From: Zymoseptoria tritici IPO323
Lineage: Eukaryota; Ascomycota; Dothideomycetes; Mycosphaerellales; Mycosphaerellaceae
Assembly: GCF_000219625.1 (NCBI RefSeq)
Contig: NC_018204.1
Location: 186,001 to 250,000, forward strand
Direction of reading: 5' to 3'
Length of the DNA stretch: 64,000 nucleotides
The position numbers were made by a program, and so were the translations under genes. The notes beneath the pieces were generated by a model that saw only the letters and a list, made by a program, of their open reading frames with translations, was not told where the DNA came from and did not search any database. Below, in pieces: positions 21,256 through 33,162 of this stretch. Position 1 is the first letter of the stretch; every line of letters begins with the position of its first letter.

Positions 21256-23228
21256 TCAGGAGAGCCACTGCCAAGCCGGACGATCGATCCACTGGACGGG
21301 TTGGCCGGCCGACGTATGATTTGTCAACAGGACAAGAGCGTTGTTAAAGGCCTGCTTCGCGGCGAGGAAGGATGACGATAGACGTTCCTCCTCCTTTGCG
21401 GCGGGGAAGGACGAGTATGCACGCTTTTCCTTCTTATCTCGCGCCATAGATCAGAGACTTCGTCTTCCTCGCTCAACCCGTGAAGCGCAGCGGATACCGC
21501 GCGGACGTAGCGTTTCACATCCTCACCGGCTGTTTCGGTGAGGCCGAGCTCGTCGCCGGCGCCGTGTCCAGCCGCATGTTGCGTCCAGGTGTCGAAGCGG
21601 TGTCGAAGCGGTAGCGAAAGATGTCTATGCTGACTGGCAGCTGAGCGAGGATTAAGGACTGAGAAGCAACGAACACTGCGAGGGTAGATTTGAACATGGA
21701 GAGGCGGGTATTAAGGAGTTCGAGCGGAGCAGGACCGGTGGGGGTTGCTGTGGGCCAGAGAAAAGTCCGCGCGTAGGAATTGTGGCAGACTTTAGAGTTC
21801 AAGGCGTCTTGTTGGATCTGCGCGGCGGCGTGGGCGGCCTTTTGCGCGACGGCGAGGAAGGCGGAGGAGGATTGGAGGAGTAGTATGGTAATGTTCCTGT
21901 CCGTGCCGCAAGAGGCAGTGTTAGCTCTCAACAATGGAAGCGGGGAGGAAAAACGACCACAAAAAAACATACCACATCTGCCCCGCGGCTTCGACGCCGA
22001 GATAACCCAGCTTCTCGTCAAATGTCGTTTTGAAGCGAGGATAAATTTCAGGAGATTTCAACCACTGAGGCACAGGGCAGCCCCATCCGTATGGCGGGGC
22101 CTCCCAGGCGCGAGCAAGCAAGGCATGGGAGTACGATTCGCTGTAGAGTTCCGCGGAGACGTCCATCAGCAGGCAGGCAGATAGCCGGGCTTCGGCGTGT
22201 AAAGAGGCCGTGTTCTTGAGTTCTTTGAGCGCAGAGGCTGTGGAGTAGGTTGCCTTGACGAGGCCATCGAAAGGCTGGTCGGTAGAGGTCGGTAATCGCG
22301 AGACGAACCAATACAAGAGGAGGAAGACAAGGAAGCAGACTGAAAGCACAAGATAGTACACCAACGTCGAGGAGACTTTTTGCTGATGAGCTTGGGCGTT
22401 GATTGGCAAGTGCTGGCCAAATTCTTGGTGCGGCCGCTTCTCCGGGGCAAGGCCTTCGTGATGGAAGGATTTCGGCGGAGACTCTCGGGGTTGGGGATCA
22501 ATGCAATGATCAAGATGCCGAGAAGGAGAAGAGGCTCGAGGGATTTCCGGGCGTGGTGGTTTTGCAGTCCTCTCCTCTTCAGTAGCAGTAGGAGTAGTAG
22601 TACCAAATGTACCTTTCGCCAGCCGCCTGAGTCGTATCCACTGCGGTCTGGTCCACTGCGGTTGTATACATAGCGATCGTATTCATAGCGATCGAATCCA
22701 CTGCGGTCGTGTCCACTGCGGTGGTTGTATTCATGGCGGTCATACTCCTCTGGGCCGTGTCCAATCCGGCCAGGTCGCTGAGAGGGCTCCATGTTTCGAC
22801 GGTTAGTGGGATAATCACCGGGTTGCGGCCGAGAAGCAGGAGAAGGAGTCGGGTAGCCACCCAACGTGGTCTTGTCCGTTTTCACCCCATCTTCCCTTTC
22901 CATCGTGCTCTTTTTCCTCGTCCTGCTCTCCTTCTTGGTCTCATTGACGACGATCTTTCCTTCTTTCCTCTCTCCGCATGGCCTTTCCGGTATTGATCGC
23001 AGCAGGCGTCGTCAGCGCGGAAGAAGAGGCAGCTTCGCGGTCGCCCCGGCCTTTTCGCTCTTTCTTCTTGAAGTGTTTGATCATGGCTTGCATCTCGGCT
23101 CTGGTAGCCGGGGAGGTATGGGATAAGTGGTCATCGGCGCAAGCGAGCGGGGTTGAGGGGGTTGGTGATGAATGTTGAGGTCGGTCGGGCCGCGCGTCGG
23201 GGTGATGTGGACGATGGTGTTTGTCCAT
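21256..23228 (-). pseudogene. Membrane-anchored helical protein gene with intron, frameshifted
   Basis: The ATG at 23228 (MDKHHRPH) begins a His/Pro-rich and then Lys-rich N-terminus. After a frame change the reading (22903-22610) contains a degenerate five-residue repeat of the type D-R-x-x-Y encoded by a 15-bp minisatellite. After a second change it carries a membrane helix (near 22370-22310, LVLSVCFLVFLLLYWFV). An Ala-rich helical domain follows. An intron at 21897-21972 (76 bp, GTATGT donor, CTAAC branch) joins in phase with a further helical region. The C-terminal part (21520-21256) needs two more frame changes. It could be a plasma-membrane or organelle protein. I know no family. It is head to head with the gene at 23411. 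Confidence 0.5.
22630..22748. repeat. 15-bp coding minisatellite
   Basis: Repeated units around CCACTGCGGTC and CATAGCGATCG, spaced by 15 bp. On the minus strand they encode the pentapeptide repeat (Asp-Arg-Ser/Tyr-Gly/Glu type) of the gene at 21256-23228. Confidence 0.7.
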
Positions 23229-23410
23229 GGCGCAGATGTCGTGGACGGTATGTATGGTTGAGGGGGAGGAGACGAGGGAAAGTGGTGCATGGTAAGAGTA
23301 CCAGCCGTGAGTGCTGCGACCATTCTCCGTAAGCTTTGCCTTTGACTATATCTTACCAACTCGATCCTCTCTCTCTCGACTCCTCGTATATTCCCAGATC
23401 GCCCATTACA
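23229..23410. promoter_or_regulatory. Shared divergent promoter region
   Basis: The 182 bp between two outward-facing ATG codons (23228 minus, 23411 plus) contain CT-rich runs before the plus-strand ATG, as is usual in fungal promoters. It is inferred from layout only. Confidence 0.3.
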
Positions 23411-23965
23411 ATGCGTCCTGCATCCAGATCCCACAAGCTGGCCAGCCTCGACTGCTTGCTTGTGGACATCCAAGCTCGATCGAAAGAGAATCAGCGCGTG
23501 CTGGTGGAGATGATACAGTATTCAAAGCCCGTATCATGGAGTCTGGAGACACGTACGACATGCCTGGAATTCGGCAGTTCGCATACCAAGTCGTTGAAGA
23601 ACTGCTATGTGCAGCAGCTACACCGGATGAGTTCAAAATTGGTAGTTAAGGGAATGGACCAAGACATTGTCGGCCAAACTCGATGGCAGCGGGCCATTAT
23701 GGAGGCGGTCAATCATGTCGAATGGCTGGCCGACGAAGCCTAGGATAGTTCGTCCGAGAAGTTTTGCTTGCTATGGCAAAGAAGAGAAAACCAGATGGAG
23801 CCTTTCTCCGTGGAGGGAATTTGGACGAACGTACGGGCTGGCGACGATGCACCGAAGGCGAAGGGAGGATCTGAGGAAGGGAAGACAACTTATCTCAATC
23901 AGGTTAGAACTAGGTCAGATTTCAAATGTGACGTACATTCGAACTTCGCTAAGACTATAGTATAG
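23411..23965 (+). pseudogene. Degenerate gene, unknown function
   Basis: The ATG at 23411 (MRPASRSHKL) starts a frame that is protein-like to about 23515. From there to 23640 the neighbouring frame is the better one (acidic, helical, ending near TPDEFKIG). Then the first frame resumes, with one TAG at 23741-23743 followed by more coherent sequence to 23965. A GT directly after an Asn-Gln pair near 23900 could be a splice donor. The frame at 24015 may be a further exon. There is no recognised domain. Confidence 0.4.
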
Positions 23966-24014
23966 GATGTACCTCTACTTACCGTAGCTTACCGATTCTA
24001 TATAACTGTCCGCC

Positions 24015-24398
24015 TTGCATAGGAACGACCTCGTCTACACCGCTAATAGACTCTACTATTACTTACAATCCGTTCTATTTACTCCGCGTCCCGTACGACT
24101 CCTTTACTACGCCTATCTACGAGATCTCCGATCGCGAATTCCTAAACAATCTCGGAGTAGAGCATACGATTATGCTATACGGGACGAGCAAGATGGAGGA
24201 GGTATAGGTGGACAAGACTCCGACCGAGGAGAGACTTTGGTGCTAGAGAATTTGTTGCCGGAGAATTTGTTGCTAGAGGGGAGGAGGCAGAGGGAAGGAG
24301 GCGGAGGAAAGGAAGCTGAGAGGAGAAGGCAGAGCTACACCAATTCGACTTTCAGTCTAGCACGTTCATCCTCCAAGATACAAGTGTGCAGGCGTTGA
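24015..24398 (+). other. Open frame, Tyr/Arg start and Glu/Gly-rich tail
   Basis: 127 codons are open. The first third is RIP-shaped DNA (TA-rich), the last two thirds are GA-rich with an LLPEN/LLLEG duplication. It could be the 3' exon of the gene at 23411. Coding status is uncertain. Confidence 0.3.
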
Positions 24399-24999
24399 TC
24401 GCAGCGGTTGGGAGTCGGAAGTTGGAATGCGCTACAGATTGCCGGTCGCAAGAAGCAGTGGGCGCGAGGAGTAGCAAGAGCCAGCTCTCGAAGACGATAT
24501 TCTACGCCTTCATCTTGATGGAGTCACCACGTTAATTGCACTAGAGTTCTCGTGAAGATCAGCCAGAGTCTTCGTTAAGATCAGCCAGAGCCTTCATACC
24601 ATCGGAGCCTTCGCCGTCTACAGTGGAACAGCACGAAGCATGGAACCAACTCGACTTCTGTACCTTAATTCAACATGTTCGCAACGGCGTTCTCGCATTA
24701 ACCGGCCAAGTTTCGAGACTTCAAGACTTCAGCACAGGTTCAGAGTCACATCTGAATCTCTGTGGAGCAACCACAATCGTCATCCGACCCAACACAAATG
24801 GGGTGTGCAGTGCTTGAAAGGGAGATCGTGTAGCAGTCCTGTAGAGGACTGGAATATATTGCTCCCTGTTCAATGCTCCGTTGCGGTGTGCGATGAGCGG
24901 AGATGGTCACAAAGCGATCGAGGAAGGGAACGGCCCGGCTGAGCAGAGGCGAAATGAGACTTCGTTCAGGCTTCACAAACGCGAGCATTAGTTCCCTTT
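24399..24999. other. Intergenic with a 22-bp tandem duplication
   Basis: At 24551-24594 two copies of a unit starting CGTGAAGATCAGCC lie side by side with two or three differences. The rest shows no gene I would defend. Confidence 0.45.
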
Positions 25000-25997
25000 G
25001 GCGTACATGGACACTGCTTTCTATCTCCAAAACAGCAGCCCACAGCGACCTCTAGGGACACTCGCATTATTCAAAGCCGGAGATGCTGCGGTAGCAGATC
25101 AGAGCGACGGCATTGATCAACAGTCAACTTGTCAGCACCGGCGTGCATGGTGGTCGTGTACACCATCAACGTCCCACTTGGTCCGACATTATACCTTAGA
25201 GCATCGCTACACGGGCTATTTCATCCTTAACAACAACGACTTTCATCCTGACCAACGGCGACGACGACACCGGCGAACTCCCGGAGCTCGTACCTTTGAC
25301 GATCAACCATCCCGTCTTTGGCAGCAACCTCAACCAGAGTCGCCACCACTCCCTCTGCCGACGCCGCTACGGCCACTCGAAGCCTAAGTCCGAGGAATTA
25401 TAAGGCAGGCATGAGGTCGACACAGAGGAATGCCCAATCGAGCAGAATCATGTTTTCGATCTACAGCATCCCCATGACGAGGTCGAGGGCACATGGCGGT
25501 GGTGAAAGTGGCGGCGATGGAATGAATGCTGGATGCGGAAGCGATAGAGGAGCCTGAGCGTGGGGAGGAGAGCAGAGGAATCGGGCAAATGGCAGTCACT
25601 CCATCCGTTTTCATCATACCAGACAGATGGGATGTGTCAAACGTTTCCGTTCTGCTGTACCCTGACAGAAGTCCGGCTACTCCGCCAACCGCCTCACCTC
25701 CGACCGGTCGAAAACATGGCCATGGCTATAGCCATCAAAGTTCAACTCCATCGGCGGCGTGGTGCTTCAACAAGTCGAGCAGCGACGAGGCAGACTTGTT
25801 GATCGTGTTCGTGGTTCAGCCAGAAACCCGCGACTTCTCCCGGCAAGCTGTCCAAACGACTCTCCCTTCGAATAGAGTCCAACGTACACGAGGAGATTGA
25901 GATCTACGCAGGTCCATGGAACGTGGAAAGTGGGGAAGCGGCGATTCTGCTGATTTCGCTTTATATACTGCACGAAGCGCTCCGTCTCGGTGATTAA
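25000..25997 (+). pseudogene. Degenerate gene with several in-frame stops, unknown function
   Basis: Protein-like reading on the plus strand begins near 25000. An acidic segment (GDDDTGELPELV) starts near 25260, and its frame continues through TAA, TGA and TAG codons to about 25680. After frame changes the last part (25870-25997) ends in a hydrophobic segment (EAAILLISLYILHEAL) and TAA at 25995-25997. The sequence is not RIP-saturated. Indels and single C-to-T stops are mixed. No family is recognised. Confidence 0.35.
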
Positions 25998-26149
25998 TAG
26001 TTGGCTGTACCTTCTTGGGCTTTGATACTAGCGGATTCGGCCTAAAGCGTCGAGGACGCTGCGTGCAAGTACTCAAAGGCGGATTTCAAGAACTGTGCTG
26101 TGTGCTTTAGTGGTCTGAAGGCAGTCGATCGCCAATGCTGAAGCTGAAG

Positions 26150-26620
26150 CGCAAACTTAGAGACGGAGGCTTACAAAAGCGGCTTCCTCCAGATATGTGT
26201 GGATCTCCAGAGAGGTTGACAGAGATCCGGGAGAGCAGACGCCGTCTTCACACGTACAGCTGGTCGTAGTGGCGATGTCTCCAACGAGCTCGTCCTGATC
26301 ATCGCAAGTAAGACGGGGTTCGGGCCCAACGTTTTTCGAATGTGAGTTGTTTTTTTAATGCAAAAAGTAAGCGGTACTTTGACGTGGTGGCCACGTAACA
26401 TTCGAGCAGCTTGGCAGCCGACTCGGCGCTCGAGACTAGCTCCGTCGATCACCCCTCTTCCACATGCGAGATCTTGAACAACTCTCCTTGTATCTCTTCG
26501 AGGTTGCCCGAGGTGCAAGGAAGAGTGTGCTCCACGCATCCGAAGGTAAATGGTGGTGGTGCAGTGATTCTCTGCCGACTATAATGCGCCGTAGTAGTAG
26601 TAGGATCGAGAAGACCATAC
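26150..26620 (+). pseudogene. Possible F-box-type remnant
   Basis: On the plus strand the residues VSNELVLIIAS (26277-26307) are followed by a GTAAGA donor at 26308. Further on, MRDLEQLSLYLFEVARG (from 26464) looks like the second half of an F-box helix pair. Joined, they resemble the F-box pattern LPxEL...I...DL..LS. The supposed intron would be about 150 bp with no convincing acceptor. This is only a weak suggestion. Confidence 0.25.
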
Positions 26621-26704
26621 CGACACATCATCCTCTCCTTTTCCTATGCCTGGTCCTCACTGTCGCGATGCTGCTAGAGGAAGAAGAAGACTCCTGTCTT
26701 ATTA

Positions 26705-27211
26705 TTAGTCTCGGGATAGCGGCCGGCTGTACGACTCCTCCTGTTTATCCTCCTCCTCCCCTTTATTCTTCTTAACGAGGAATTTCTGCTGCTGCTGCTG
26801 GACACCCGCTGCTCGATCTGGAATCCCGGCCACGACAAGGATAGATTTAGAAGGTGGTACTTCTGGAGAGTTCCGAGTATCACGGCCATTCGGACATTCT
26901 GGCGGAAGCTGTGGGTGGAATCTGGGTTGGGAGTCAAGGTGTGTTGCTGCTCTTCCTGCTGCTGCCGCCGCTGCTGGGTTTCCAAGTTGTAACAGCGGGC
27001 GAGAGACAGAAGAATAGAAGCGGCCGCGACATGCGATGATGATCTGTTGGTAGTGTCATCCTGGGATGATGCGATACTTGGCGGAGAGCTGTCCTCCCAA
27101 GTCGTCGTCGTCCTCGTCGGCCTCCTCCTCCTCCTCCGGTCGTGAGGCGTAGCCTTTGGTAATGGAGGGTAAAACACGTGGATGCTGTGGACATGGTGTC
27201 TCCTGCGTCAT
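26705..27211 (-). pseudogene. 169-codon gene, intact but for one TGA
   Basis: The ATG at 27211 and TAA at 26707-26705 bound a single frame without shifts. The only interruption is TGA at codon 52 (27058-27056), which CGA or TGG would explain. The product has a run of five Glu followed by Asp-rich sequence (residues 26-37). A central Ala-rich segment, a Gln run (CAG repeat) and a Lys/Glu-rich end follow. It looks largely disordered. CA and TG are normal, so this is not a RIP-saturated gene. Either it is a recent pseudogene or the last 117 codons are separately used. Function is unknown. Confidence 0.5.
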
Positions 27212-27926
27212 CGTCGTCGGCGGTTCGCCCGGAAAGGAGAAATAGTAGTCCGAACTATGTCCTTTCGCCGATTAATAGTTCGTGCATCTAGCTCTATTGT
27301 TACTCTATTTATAAAGAAAATCAAACGTTGCAGCAGTAAGTGTTAATTACAAACGGAACTAACAGACAGAGATAATAATAAAGAAATGCTTATATATATA
27401 CGTTCCGACGACGCTTAACGTACGTACAGTCTATATATCGTAATAACTAGCGGGAGTGTAACCTTAACTTAATAGCACTTATAAAGAGGAACGTATTTAG
27501 GTAGTTAGAGGCGATAATCTAATAGCGGATAGATTTATAATACTAACGAGGTAGAGGAAAGCTATATATATATAACGGAAGAGAGCTACGACGGATCTCT
27601 AAATCGCCTCTAAGTACCTCGATGTTCAACATCAATGCGAAGAACCCGCGTTCAGCCAATCTTATCGCTTCGGGGTTGGCACCCGTTCTGTCAACTGCTC
27701 CGCTCCGAGATGTCTGCCGTTCGCTGCATCGCAATGTCCACCACAACCGTAGAAGCATCTCAGGGAATAGAGCAATCGCGGGAAAGCACATGAAAGAACA
27801 GAAAAATCGCGGGTGAAAGAACGGAGCAATTACGAGCTTGAAGGAAGTGCTTAAATTCGGAGTATACTTACAGTATTGACGATCTCCCAACATCGACACA
27901 ACCTCTCCTCCAGAACACCGCGCAGC
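27212..27926. other. AT-rich patch between genes
   Basis: From 27240 to 27610 the DNA is A+T- and TA-rich with ATATATA runs and no gene. From 27610 to 27926 base composition returns to normal and a 136-codon minus-strand frame (27953-27543) exists, but half of it lies in the AT-rich part and it is not accepted. Confidence 0.45.
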
Positions 27927-28720
27927 ATGTTGTTCATATATAACTCTGCCCAATCGACTCGATTGGGATCATCCTCCATTTCATCAACAAACGACTATAT
28001 GTTCACGATCAAAGAAGACATCAGCACCGAAGAACGCCACAACACAACTCAACGCGTGAAAGAGGTTCTGGATTACTACGGAGCGTTGGACTCAAAACTC
28101 ATCGAGTCGCCAGACGCAAGAATTATGCTCTGGGCGTTCACTACGAAGAAGTTGATCCTACCTTAAGATACTAAGCTTGTGCAAGATTTGCCATCAGTCC
28201 AATACTTTGGTCGCCAAGATCATAGATGAACTATGATCTCAAGGAAGTGCACCGCCGTTCCGCCAGGACGAACCCTTGCAAAATCCTCGACCCTATTGCT
28301 CGCTCCATTGATCACCACGTCTACTCCTCGCCCCATTGCCCCCAATCAGCCTTGGGTGAACGCACCGCATCGCAATAAGAACAATCTTGCGCTTGCGCTA
28401 CGGTCCAAGAGGAACGGTCGCGCTGATATACCCTCCAAGATCGGACGACTACCCTCCGAGAACGTCGTTGCCATGGACATCAATACAAACTTCACGGCCA
28501 CCGCAGATAAGTTCGAACAGCAACGGCTTGCATCGAGTAATGAAGAGAAATGACGAAGAGGAACCGGATTGGAGAAAGATCTACCAGCACCTTTTTTGGC
28601 TACCAGAGCGTTGCCACTGAGGTTGCATGCTTGCGCTGCGTACACGGCTGAGCGAGGCTCCAGCGCGAAGAAAAAGCGCTATTGCGTAAGTATGAGGGTC
28701 TGCAGTCACCTCTCGCCTAG
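27927..28720 (+). pseudogene. Degenerate gene, coiled-coil-like end, unknown function
   Basis: The ATG at 27927 opens a frame that stays coherent through TAA (28164-28166), TGA near 28227 and TGA at 28551-28553, all in the same frame. The first part is charged and helical, the middle Pro/Asn-rich with a Lys/Arg patch. A Glu/Lys-rich helical stretch follows near 28640-28720 in another frame. The three stops fit CAA and CGA codons changed by C-to-T mutation. Function is unknown. Confidence 0.45.
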
Positions 28721-29312
28721 GTTAAGAACGAGAACGTCCGGCTAAAGTCCGAGACCGTTGAAGGCCATTCGGTTATTGCTGTGGCCGGCTTCCAGTCGAT
28801 ATGGGCCTTAAGAGGGAGGTGGCAGAGGTAGAATTGAGCGAACGACTCCTTCTCCTCTTGCATTAGGTCGTCCATGTCGAGGAAGAGGCCTTGCCGGCTC
28901 GATTGACTTCGGCGCATTGCTCGTCCATGAACATGTCGACCAGGCTGGTGAAGTGAAGCCCGGAGGTTTCGTTAGCATGGCTAAGGTTCGACGGAACTGG
29001 CCGATCGCGTGTCAATCCGGACAGGGTGCAGAGGCTGGGCTTCACAGCCGGGAGGTCTGGAAGTTCGATGCGAACTCTTAGATCATCCGGGTCGCCGTGT
29101 CTTCAGGGAAGAAGTCGAACTTGCCAATGTCCATGTCCTTCCTACCAACCTCTTTTCAATAAAGGCGGCATAGCGGTTCCGAAGGCTCGGCTCTCGATCC
29201 TGAGTCTGGGACTACTCGATGTCCCCAAATCCCTCCCCTATCTCTCCAAGACCGATTTCGAAATCCTCCGGCAGGGAGCGGCGCATCTTCGCAGGGCGCT
29301 GCTTCGTTGGGC
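28721..29312. other. No defensible gene
   Basis: Short frames on both strands only. Remains of the flanking degenerate genes may extend into it. Confidence 0.35.
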
Positions 29313-30138
29313 TCAGCTGAGTGCTTCGGTCGGGATTGTTACTCTCCGAATGGCGGTCTGGGTCGTGCGTGCGTGCCGTTCGAATGGAGCGGGGGGTGTT
29401 GATATCTCCGGAAGCTCGATTTGGGGCGAGCAATAGCGTTGAGAGGGGCGATGGCGGAACTGAGGCCGGTCGGTCGAAGGCGTGAGCGTGGAAGAGAGGG
29501 TTTGGCGAATGGTCGCAAGGGCACCGTGGAAGTTGGCGATTTATATCGGGGTACCTCTCGCACGGAGGTCGGAATAGAAGCGGGCGAACCATTCGTCGGT
29601 GAAGAGGTCTTCGCGTATGGGATTGTGGGGGACGGAGGTTTGGGATGGGGAGGTCAGGGCGGTGTCTATGGCGTCAGCGTGGGACCAGAAGAGTGGGTTG
29701 TTGTCGACCTCGCTGGGACGAGTTGGCGGTGCTGGTGTTAGTAGTGCTGGTAGTAATAGCGATAGGAGATTCTCGGCGGGAGGGAGGTGTCGTTTTTGGC
29801 TGAGGATTGGGAAGGTTGTGATGGTCGGAGGAAGGTCGCTGTCTGTGGAGGCTGGGCCTGAATTCCCCAATCTCGTGAAGGCGCCGCGACAAGCTCGGCG
29901 GCCAATTCCACGATCTGCTTCAAGGCTAGTATCGTCCGGTGAACCCGATACGGCGGCTGGCTCGACAGTGGATAAGACTAATCTGACCTCGTAGTAGTCC
30001 GCTCGACTGAAGTCGCAGCTGGCCGAGTATTGCCTCCGTCTCTGAATAGAAGAACCGCAAACTCTCAAGGTCGTCCGGGTGGTTGGATGAAGCGCAGTCA
30101 CATCGCTGCCGTATAGCTAATAACAGGACGGCGTTCAT
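29313..30138 (-). pseudogene. Degenerate gene, unknown function
   Basis: On the minus strand protein-like sequence moves between frames. A helical N-terminal segment (near 30090-29930, LESLRFFYSETEAILG) comes first, then a Pro/Ser-rich stretch. An acidic segment with WFARFYSDLRARG ends at TAA 29543-29541. The same frame continues for 76 more codons to TGA at 29315-29313. The TAA fits a CAA codon. No domain is recognised. Confidence 0.4.
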
Positions 30139-31571
30139 GAGTGGGATCGCCTGTCGTTATTCGGACAGATACACGGTAGTCGCCCGGTGCGAGGCCGCCT
30201 GCTCCCGAGATTGCGTGGCCAGAAACGCGTATGTCTTGAGGAGAGCGTATCAGTCTGTCGTGATTGCGTATGGAGACAGTAACGTTCCGTGCCAAAAATG
30301 CAGTCCGAGGAGCGAGAGTGGCCTTGCACAGGACAAGCCATGTCCAGGTTTGACTGGAAGCCTCACGTGCGCAACTTGCGATACAGTGTCTGGCATTTAT
30401 CTGGCAGTGTGTACGAGCCACGAGGGAAGCAAGGTGTCCCAGGCGGTCGAACCCTGGAGGTGACTGTGCTGATGTCAAGCGGCTTGAGGATGGTTCAAAT
30501 AACGTTCTCAACATTGCCGGCCAGGCGCTTGCTGTTTGTTCGTAATGGCTTGGTGGCTTGGTGTAGAATTTTCGAGATGCGAGCCGTGGGCGGAAATTGC
30601 GTCGGTGGAAGACAGGAATTGAACCGGAATGTTAGTCGGACACGGCTTTAGGCACAGCGATGGTCACTATGTCGCGATGCAGCGCAGGTTCGATGGAGAT
30701 GGAGATGGAGATGTCGTGCTTTGAGACAGAGTAGTAGATACGGCAGGAAGTTAGTGCCTCCAAGGGAATGACGACCCCTGGCAAGAGGAGATCGGTGTGC
30801 TGAGCGTCGATGGAGGTCAAGTTGCATCAGAGCAGCGACTGCATCCCCAAAAGGTACCAGTGAAGTTGATCAAAATTGAGTGTCGACCTTGTTGCAAGTC
30901 TCGTCTTCGGGACGGCACGAGTAGATGGCATGACTCGCTGCCGTAAAGAACTATTCCGCTGTCTCGGACGCTCGGCAATGCAGAGGGTAAAACAGACGTC
31001 AAACTCAGCTTAGAGAATCGTAGGCCGGGGACAGCTAGCCGTCGTCATCGTCAGCTTCGTGGACAATAGCCTTGGTGTAGTGGTCTTGACTTTGCTCGAG
31101 GTAAAGGGTAGCGGACTTGATGTGTGCGAGTGTGTCGCTGTGGGAATAATCCAGCGGGATTGGAGGTGGGCGGTGGAATGTAATGATCACGGTACTCACG
31201 ATGAGATGCCCGTCTGGTCGACACTAGGCGAAGAAAGCCGGTCGCACGCGTAGAGGGTCGTCTTCGAAGTCCCGACGGCAGATGTTGTTGCGGCTGAACT
31301 GCTGGAGGAAAGTCCTTATTGGCGACGGCGGATTTGTGGGAAGGGATCGAGGTGGCACAGCGGGCTTTGCAGTCCTAGAAAGATTCGTCGTAGTAGGTCT
31401 TACATCAACTGTAGCCCCATTATGCTTCTAGCGTAGGAGCTTGAAGTACTACGCTATTAGGTCTAGAGCTTTGGCTGCAGTATCGAGACGGGTCGAAGAA
31501 AGACATAGCTAAGGTGGAACGGAGAACAAGCAAGATAGCTAGAAGGAATCGGTCGGTCGCGTACGGACACT
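30139..31571. other. No defensible gene
   Basis: Overlapping frames on both strands up to 138 codons, none convincing. A GGAGAT run near 30693-30711 is a short simple repeat. From about 31380 the DNA becomes RIP-shaped. Confidence 0.35.
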
Positions 31572-32907
31572 TTAGCGGGAGATGACGCGGGTTGAGCGAA
31601 GGCAGAGATTAGTAGGCTACACGAGCCAGACAGGCATTGGATTGAGGGCATCGGTGTTAAGAGTTGCTAGTAGAAACAAATCAGCGGATATAGTAGAGGA
31701 CGAGACAGTAGCACCGCACTATACCTCGGCGATAAGTGATGCGTAAAATCTAGACGATTTGTAGGTGAGACCGGTTACATTAATCTCTTGTTTGCCTAGC
31801 GCGTAGGCTTCTAGCATAGCTGGTCACGGAGAGCGCGTTCCGGGATTGTTCGATCTAGTTACGGAATCCGCGGACTTATTAACGATAGAGACAGTGCTGG
31901 CGAGCTTATAGGGTTCGTATTCGACAATGTCGGCTACGTCGGCGGGTAGGGCTATGTTGCGGCGAGTTACGGGTGCGAACAGCTAGTAGCGTTGTTGTAG
32001 GAGAAGAGAGAGGGCGCGGAGTCGACAATTAGGGAGACGGCAGAGAAGACGGCTGCTACGGCGCGGGGAGCGGCTAGGATTGGTAAGAGGAGGGCTACGT
32101 TAGGTCTTAGTAGTGCGGTCTTAAGACGTAAAAAGTGCATAAGCGAGTCGAGGAGACTTTAAAAGTGTCGTTAGTTCTAAAGTTCTCGGTGATAACGTAT
32201 CTGATTGTTCTACTAGCGACTTCCTATTCCTAGCCGTCGATAGCGAGGTAACATGCGGTGCGGTTAACTAGCGGTAGTAAGGCGCGAAGGTTATATATGT
32301 GAATGTGAATAGCGTAGCGGTGTACATAGCGGTAGTCGACAGTTAGGAGCAGTCGGTGCTAGCAGTAAGTCGTTGAAGCGGTGTGCTATATAACCTCGAA
32401 ACCGGTGCTTAGCGCCTAGCGGATAACCGTGCTCGTAGAAGGCTTAATGACAGTAGTTGTAGCATGCTGCGCGTCGGCGGTCGGTGCGCTTTGTTGGACT
32501 ACGCAACGAGATCGAGTCTCTTTCTGCAGTGCTCGCTCATGATTTTGCTTTTCGTCATGGCTGGGCGTGGTGCTCGTGAGGAGGCTACTGGCGGCGGTTT
32601 CGGCGGTGCGGTTTCGTTTCTGATTGTGCTCGTACTTATGCGTGCGTCTCCACCTGACGAGATCAGACTGTGAGGTTGTTGTGTCTTGGGCGACGTTGTT
32701 GGCTTCCTGGATGACGGAAATGGAGCCGAGCGTTTCGAAGGATCCGCCTGTGCTGGCATGACCAGCCTGCCTTGAAGCAAGACGTGCCGCCGATTTTGTC
32801 GGCACACCATCGTCATCCGTCGTCATCCAGTCGTTGTCCATAGTCGGATACTGACTTCGTGCAATGAATATGCAGGCCGATTCGTGGGAGACATCGTGTA
32901 TCGACAT
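31572..32907 (-). pseudogene. Degenerate gene, 3' half RIP-mutated
   Basis: The ATG at 32907 (MSIHDVSHES) opens a 163-codon frame of normal composition, Ser/Thr/Gln-rich. From about 32430 down to 31600 the DNA is TA-rich and CA/TG-poor. There the reading continues as conserved-looking segments in shifting frames, such as IALPADVADIVEYEPYKLAS near 31950-31890, interrupted by TAG and TGA. The end is TAA at 31574-31572. One gene therefore changes abruptly from unmutated to mutated. The family is unknown. Confidence 0.45.
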
Positions 32908-33162
32908 GAGGAAGCGATCGACAGCCTGTGACTATGCTTCTTCTGCAGGGTGGTGTTAACATACATACGTGCAACGAGCCTGGTTGTCATAGCTTACCAG
33001 CTTTGATCGGAGCGAAGCAATTGCCGGGTTGTGTCACCGATGCCCGAGTGTCAAAGGGCAGCCATGCTGCGAACGGTGTGCGTGAACGTTGGCCAGATCG
33101 GGTTTCCTGAATCTGTTGGTCCTGACATTATCGGCTCTGACCGGGCAGCAGGGTACGGATAC

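Noticed and set aside
25800..25870. Similarity of a short segment to glycosyltransferase strands
   Set aside because: It rests on about 20 residues in a gene with several frame changes, too little to assign a family.
30083..30463. Cys-rich plus-strand frame of 126 codons as a zinc-binding gene
   Set aside because: It has no start or context, the minus-strand gene overlaps it, and the Cys spacing does not match a family I can name.
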